Assembly (NCBI RefSeq): GCF_963360655.1
Contig: NZ_OY725717.1
Span: 1 to 64,000, forward strand
Length of the DNA stretch: 64,000 nucleotides
Direction of reading: 5' to 3'
Source of the DNA: Collinsella aerofaciens
Lineage (GTDB): Bacteria; Actinomycetota; Coriobacteriia; Coriobacteriales; Coriobacteriaceae
Shown: in pieces, positions 60,787 to 64,000 of the stretch
How the letters are laid out: the number at the start of each line of letters is the position of its first letter
How positions within the stretch are numbered: the stretch's first letter is position 1
Made by a program: the position numbers and the translations under genes
Notes under the pieces: generated by a model
The model's input: only the letters and a program-made list of their open reading frames with translations
Database searches by the model: none
Told to the model about the DNA's origin: nothing

Positions 60787-61935
60787 TTAATCGAGGATGT
60801 CGTCGAGAGCGCTCTTGATGCGATCAGTTACCGACTTCTTACCGGAAGCGACGTCATCGCCCATCTCGTCGGCAAAAGCGCGAAGCAGCTCGCGCTGCTT
60901 GTTGGAGAGATTGGTGGGGACGACCACGCGCAGCTGCACGATCAGTCGACCGCGTGAGCCGCCACCGCCGATGCGCGGCATGCCGAAATTGTTGACGCTG
61001 ACGGTGTCGCCGTACTGCGTACCGGCGGGGACCGTCACCTTGACGACTTCGTCGGGCATAATGCCCTCGACCTCAATCTCGCAGCCGAGCGCAGCCTGCG
61101 CAATCGAGATATCGCTCACCAGGTACAGGTCATCACCGTTGCGCTTAAAGCGCTCATGGTCGGCAACGCGCACGTTGACGATCAGGTCGCCCGAGGGCTC
61201 GCCGCGAAGGCCTGCCTCGCCAAAGCCGCTCACGCGCAGCTGGCGACCGGTCGAAACGCCGGCGGGAATATCGATGTCGATCTTTTCATGCGAAGGCGTG
61301 CGGCCCTGACCGTCGCAGGTCTCGCAGGGATGGTCGATAACCGTGCCCTCGCCGTGGCAGTCAGGGCAAGGCGAAGAGGACTGAACCTGGCCCAGGAACG
61401 AGCGCTGGACCGTCGTGACATAGCCCGTGCCGTGGCAGCGGCTGCACTGCTTTTCCTGTGCGCCCTCGGCCCTACCGGTGCCGTTGCAATCCTCGCAGGG
61501 GGCAAGGCGGTCATAGCTGATCGTCTTTTTGCAACCGAGTGCCGCCTCCTCAAGGGTCACCGAAAGGGAGATGGCCATATCGCGGCCGCGACGACGCTCA
61601 CGGCGATTTCGGGCGCCACCGCCGGCACCGCCGCCAAAGAACGACGAGAAGAGGTCGTCCATGCCCATGCCACCAAAGATATCGTTGATGTCGACATAGC
61701 CAGAGCCACCGGGGCCGTCCGCGGTGCCGTAACGGTCGTAGTTAGCACGCTTCTGCTCGTCGGAAAGAACGGAATACGCCTCGTTGAGCTCTTTGAACTT
61801 GGCCTCGGCCTCGGGGTCGTCCGAAACGTCCGGGTGTACGGTACGGGCCTTCTTTAGAAACGCGCGCTTAATCGTCCGCGCGTCGGCATCCTTGTCGACG
61901 CCAAGTACCTCGTAGTAATCCCTATTTTCCGACAC
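60787..61935 (-). CDS. dnaJ: Chaperone protein DnaJ
   Basis: Hsp40 co-chaperone of 382 aa. J domain (residues 5-70, with HPD), Gly/Phe-rich part, four CxxCxGxG zinc repeats (CEDCNGTG, CSRCHGTG, CPDCHGEG, CETCDGQG) and complete C-terminal substrate domains. I chose GTG 61935 with AAGGA 8 nt upstream. hrcA, grpE and dnaK are not in the window and no CIRCE or HAIR operator was seen before it. Confidence 0.97.
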   Translation of the reverse strand: MSENRDYYEVLGVDKDADARTIKRAFLKKARTVHPDVSDDPEAEAKFKELNEAYSVLSDEQKRANYDRYGTADGPGGSGYVDINDIFGGMGMDDLFSSFFGGGAGGGARNRRERRRGRDMAISLSVTLEEAALGCKKTISYDRLAPCEDCNGTGRAEGAQEKQCSRCHGTGYVTTVQRSFLGQVQSSSPCPDCHGEGTVIDHPCETCDGQGRTPSHEKIDIDIPAGVSTGRQLRVSGFGEAGLRGEPSGDLIVNVRVADHERFKRNGDDLYLVSDISIAQAALGCEIEVEGIMPDEVVKVTVPAGTQYGDTVSVNNFGMPRIGGGGSRGRLIVQLRVVVPTNLSNKQRELLRAFADEMGDDVASGKKSVTDRIKSALDDILD

Positions 61936-62016
61936 GACCGAATCCTTCCGACTTTCATTATTGTCACAGTGCGTCCTATACCCAAGCTGGGCCGGCCGCA
62001 AACAGAGGGGTTGATG

Positions 62017-63120
62017 TTATTGCATTGCGTAGGGCGAAAGCATGGCACGTTGCGAGCAGCTCGCAAACCAAACCGACACGAGCGCAAACATAAATCCGTT
62101 GGCAAAACCGTTGGCAAACTGCATCGCGCCGCGCTTCCACCACAGCAGGCTGCGGTGCAGCACGCCGTCCGAGACCACCATGAACAGGCCCATGGCAAAC
62201 GGAATAAAGCACATCACGGCAAAGGCCGAGAACACGCCCGAGATGGCCGACAGCACCAAAAACGGCGCCACGATGCCCATCAGGTAAAAACCGGTACGGG
62301 CCTTGCCCTCCAGACGCTCGGCCTCGACATGAGCGCGGCCGACCAGATCGCCACCCGAGGCACCGTTGGTGCCGGCGTGACCCATGCCGCCAATGCGGAC
62401 CTCGTCGCCATCGTGCGTACCGGCAGGAAACTCAATCGTCTGCTCGGAGGTCACACGGACACGGCCGCTGCCGCCGCAATCGGGGCAGGGGTCGGCGACG
62501 ACCTTACCGGAACCGCCGCACTCGGGGCAGACCGACTGAAACGTGCCGGCACCGAACAGGAAGGACAGGTCGACATCGATGTGGCCGCGACCACCGCAGC
62601 TCGGACAGGTATGTGCATGCTCGGACGAAACAGAACCCGAGCCGCCACAGTGGCCACAGGTATCGAAGCGCGTATAGCGGACGGTCTTGCGGGCACCGCC
62701 CTTGGCCTCCTTAGCGTCGAGCTTGATATCGACGACCACGTTGGCGCCGTTCTCGGGATTATAGGCAGCCTGCCCGCGACGCGGCTGGCCCCAGGCGCCA
62801 CCAAAGGGAAAGCCGCCCTCAAAGGGATTGCCATAGCCTGCGCTGCCGGCGTAGCCGCCGCCATAGGGCGAAGCCGTAGGAGCGCCGGCGAAGGGGTTGC
62901 CCGAGCGCATGGCGTCGTAGCGCGCACGCTTCTGCTCGTCCGAAAGCACGGCGTAGGCCTCGGAAACCTCTTTAAACTTTTCCTCGGCATCAGGTTCTTT
63001 GTTGACGTCCGGATGGAGCTTGCGGGCCTTTTGCTGGAAGGCCTTCTGTATATCACGCGAGGTGGCGTCCTTGGAGACACCCAAAATCTCGTAGTAATCT
63101 TTTTCGTTCATCGTCGCCAT
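62017..63120 (-). CDS. Membrane-anchored DnaJ-like protein
   Basis: A 367-aa second Hsp40. It has a J domain with HPD (residues 7-70), a Gly/Phe/Pro region, four CxxCxGxG repeats (about 155-219) and only a short piece of C-terminal domain (to about 270). The rest is replaced by three hydrophobic helices (about 277-300, 301-318, 331-353). It would recruit Hsp70 to the membrane. ATG 63120 has AGGAGG 9 nt upstream; ATG 63111 is an alternative. Confidence 0.9.
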   Translation of the reverse strand: MATMNEKDYYEILGVSKDATSRDIQKAFQQKARKLHPDVNKEPDAEEKFKEVSEAYAVLSDEQKRARYDAMRSGNPFAGAPTASPYGGGYAGSAGYGNPFEGGFPFGGAWGQPRRGQAAYNPENGANVVVDIKLDAKEAKGGARKTVRYTRFDTCGHCGGSGSVSSEHAHTCPSCGGRGHIDVDLSFLFGAGTFQSVCPECGGSGKVVADPCPDCGGSGRVRVTSEQTIEFPAGTHDGDEVRIGGMGHAGTNGASGGDLVGRAHVEAERLEGKARTGFYLMGIVAPFLVLSAISGVFSAFAVMCFIPFAMGLFMVVSDGVLHRSLLWWKRGAMQFANGFANGFMFALVSVWFASCSQRAMLSPYAMQ

Positions 63121-63178
63121 GCGCGGCAACCTCCTGCTCACAGCAGCGTATATATTGCGGTAATTCTACCCGAGCGGC

Positions 63179-64000
63179 CTAAGCTAGACCCCAAAACAGC
63201 TCGAACAGCACATTTCCATCGAGCCAGCCCAAGTGGGTGGGCGCTAAACGGGCGTGGGCACGACCTGCGATAACGTCTTTCGAGGCGACGCACCCCGCAT
63301 GCCCCTCGACATAATCGGGCACCCAAGTGGCAAGACCCAACTCGAGCGCACGGTCACAGGCCGCCACCAGCTCGTCTGCAGCGATCACGCTTGCCGAGCG
63401 AACCAACAGATCGGGTCCAATGCCACGCGTCATGCGGCAGGCGAGCATCAAATCCTCGGCCGCAGCCTCGCGCTGCGACAGATACTCGGCATCAAACGTC
63501 GTCGCGGCGTCGTCGCGTTGCACCAAGCGCACGCGATACGCATCGCCGCGAGCAGGCACGTCGGGAAACAGCCCGGCCAAGCGATCGAAATCCTCGGCGT
63601 CGAGCATACCGGCGGCAGAGCGGCCCAAGCCCAGATAGCCCCGTCCTGTCCAATAGGCAATGTTGTGGGCACACTCATGTCCGTCGAGCGCGTAGCTTGC
63701 CACCTCATACGGGTGATAGCCGGCCGCACCCAGGCACTCACGCGCCGCGTCCATGCACGCAGCCTGAAAATCCTCGTCGGGCTCGAGCGACTCGTCGCGA
63801 CACGCCATGTGGTAGAGCGGCGTGCCCTCCTCGAGCGTGAGCGGGTACACCGACACATGATGCGGCGCCGCCGCCAGCACGCCATCGAGCGTGCGTTGCC
63901 AGCTTACGGCGGTCTGCCCGGGAAGTCCGCACATCAGGTCGCAGGACACATCGAGCCCAGCGTCCTTAACCGTCGTGATGGCAGCGAGCGCCCGATCGGC
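63179..64000 (-). CDS. hemW: HemW-like radical SAM protein (C-terminal part, cut by window end)
   Basis: About 273 residues of the HemW/oxygen-independent coproporphyrinogen oxidase-like family, open at the window edge, so the radical SAM cysteines are missing from view. CDLMCGLPGQTAVSW, HHVSVYPLTLEEGTPLY, the GYHPYEVASYALDGHECAHNIAYW segment and a winged-helix-like C terminus fit HemW. HemW upstream of dnaJ-type genes is the usual Firmicutes order; it handles heme delivery rather than oxidation in studied cases. Confidence 0.93.
   Translation of the reverse strand, partial: ADRALAAITTVKDAGLDVSCDLMCGLPGQTAVSWQRTLDGVLAAAPHHVSVYPLTLEEGTPLYHMACRDESLEPDEDFQAACMDAARECLGAAGYHPYEVASYALDGHECAHNIAYWTGRGYLGLGRSAAGMLDAEDFDRLAGLFPDVPARGDAYRVRLVQRDDAATTFDAEYLSQREAAAEDLMLACRMTRGIGPDLLVRSASVIAADELVAACDRALELGLATWVPDYVEGHAGCVASKDVIAGRAHARLAPTHLGWLDGNVLFELFWGLA

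Noticed and set aside
61936-62016. A CIRCE or HAIR heat-shock operator before dnaJ
   Set aside because: Neither inverted repeat consensus is present in the leader.

Overview
The window reads as a 64-kb piece of the chromosome of a gut Coriobacteriia bacterium, most probably a Collinsella. It is a GC-rich actinobacterial genome, but the gene order is largely Firmicutes-like (scpA-scpB-rluB-cmk; rny-spoVS-miaB-miaA-hflX; recA-recX; pnp-rpsO-recO-era-ybeY-phoH-mtaB-dnaJ-hemW). One block is typically actinobacterial: a CDP-alcohol transferase, a GarA-like FHA protein and an FtsR-like MerR regulator. The genus is inferred from recognised proteins and synteny, not from a database search.

Layout. 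1-17.1 kb: a dense plus-strand housekeeping run (ABC-F ATPase, M50 protease, condensin subunits ScpA/ScpB, RluB, Cmk, PlsC, IspH, DUF512 radical SAM protein, Der, PlsY, GpsA, Rpe, cysteine desulfurase, NIF3-like, zinc-ribbon protein, CoaBC), closed by tRNA-Pro(GGG) and a terminator. 17.3-17.7 kb: a non-coding, AT-richer stretch. 17.8-22.5 kb: a visibly GC-richer minus-strand operon, an ATPase plus two lantibiotic-immunity-type permeases, a 62-aa membrane peptide and a two-component system; it is probably acquired. 22.9-31 kb: pgsA-like/FHA/MerR, apt, an NlpC/P60 hydrolase, DegV, a DUF1836 regulator, TrxB and a diacylglycerol glycosyltransferase. 31.3-34.2 kb: dut, nrdR, and a divergent pair of a LysM protein and lexA sharing three SOS boxes, then a DUF1624 membrane protein. 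34.2-43 kb (minus): hflX, miaA, miaB, spoVS, a GHKL ATPase, rny, recX and recA, the last with an SOS box inside its promoter. 43.2-52.3 kb (minus): cinA-C, pgsA, rimO, yajQ, a RodZ-like protein, ftsK and rnj. 53-64 kb (minus): pnp, rpsO, recO, era, dgkA, ybeY, phoH, mtaB, dnaJ, a second membrane-anchored DnaJ-like protein, and the C-terminal part of hemW, cut by the window edge.

The most unusual content is intergenic. Two gaps (30.94-31.31 kb and 52.50-52.92 kb) each hold an inverted pair of fold-back elements. Within a pair the central core is shared, but the long flanking arms differ completely in sequence between copies while staying perfectly self-complementary (28, 23, 38 and 40 bp). In the second family a small internal hairpin also changes with compensatory pairs. 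One arm includes the 3' part of the pnp terminator and repeats it, inverted, on the far side of the core. This suggests that the arms are made by inverted copying of flanking DNA, or that the cores insert into existing hairpins. No integrase, transposase, CRISPR array or rRNA gene was seen.
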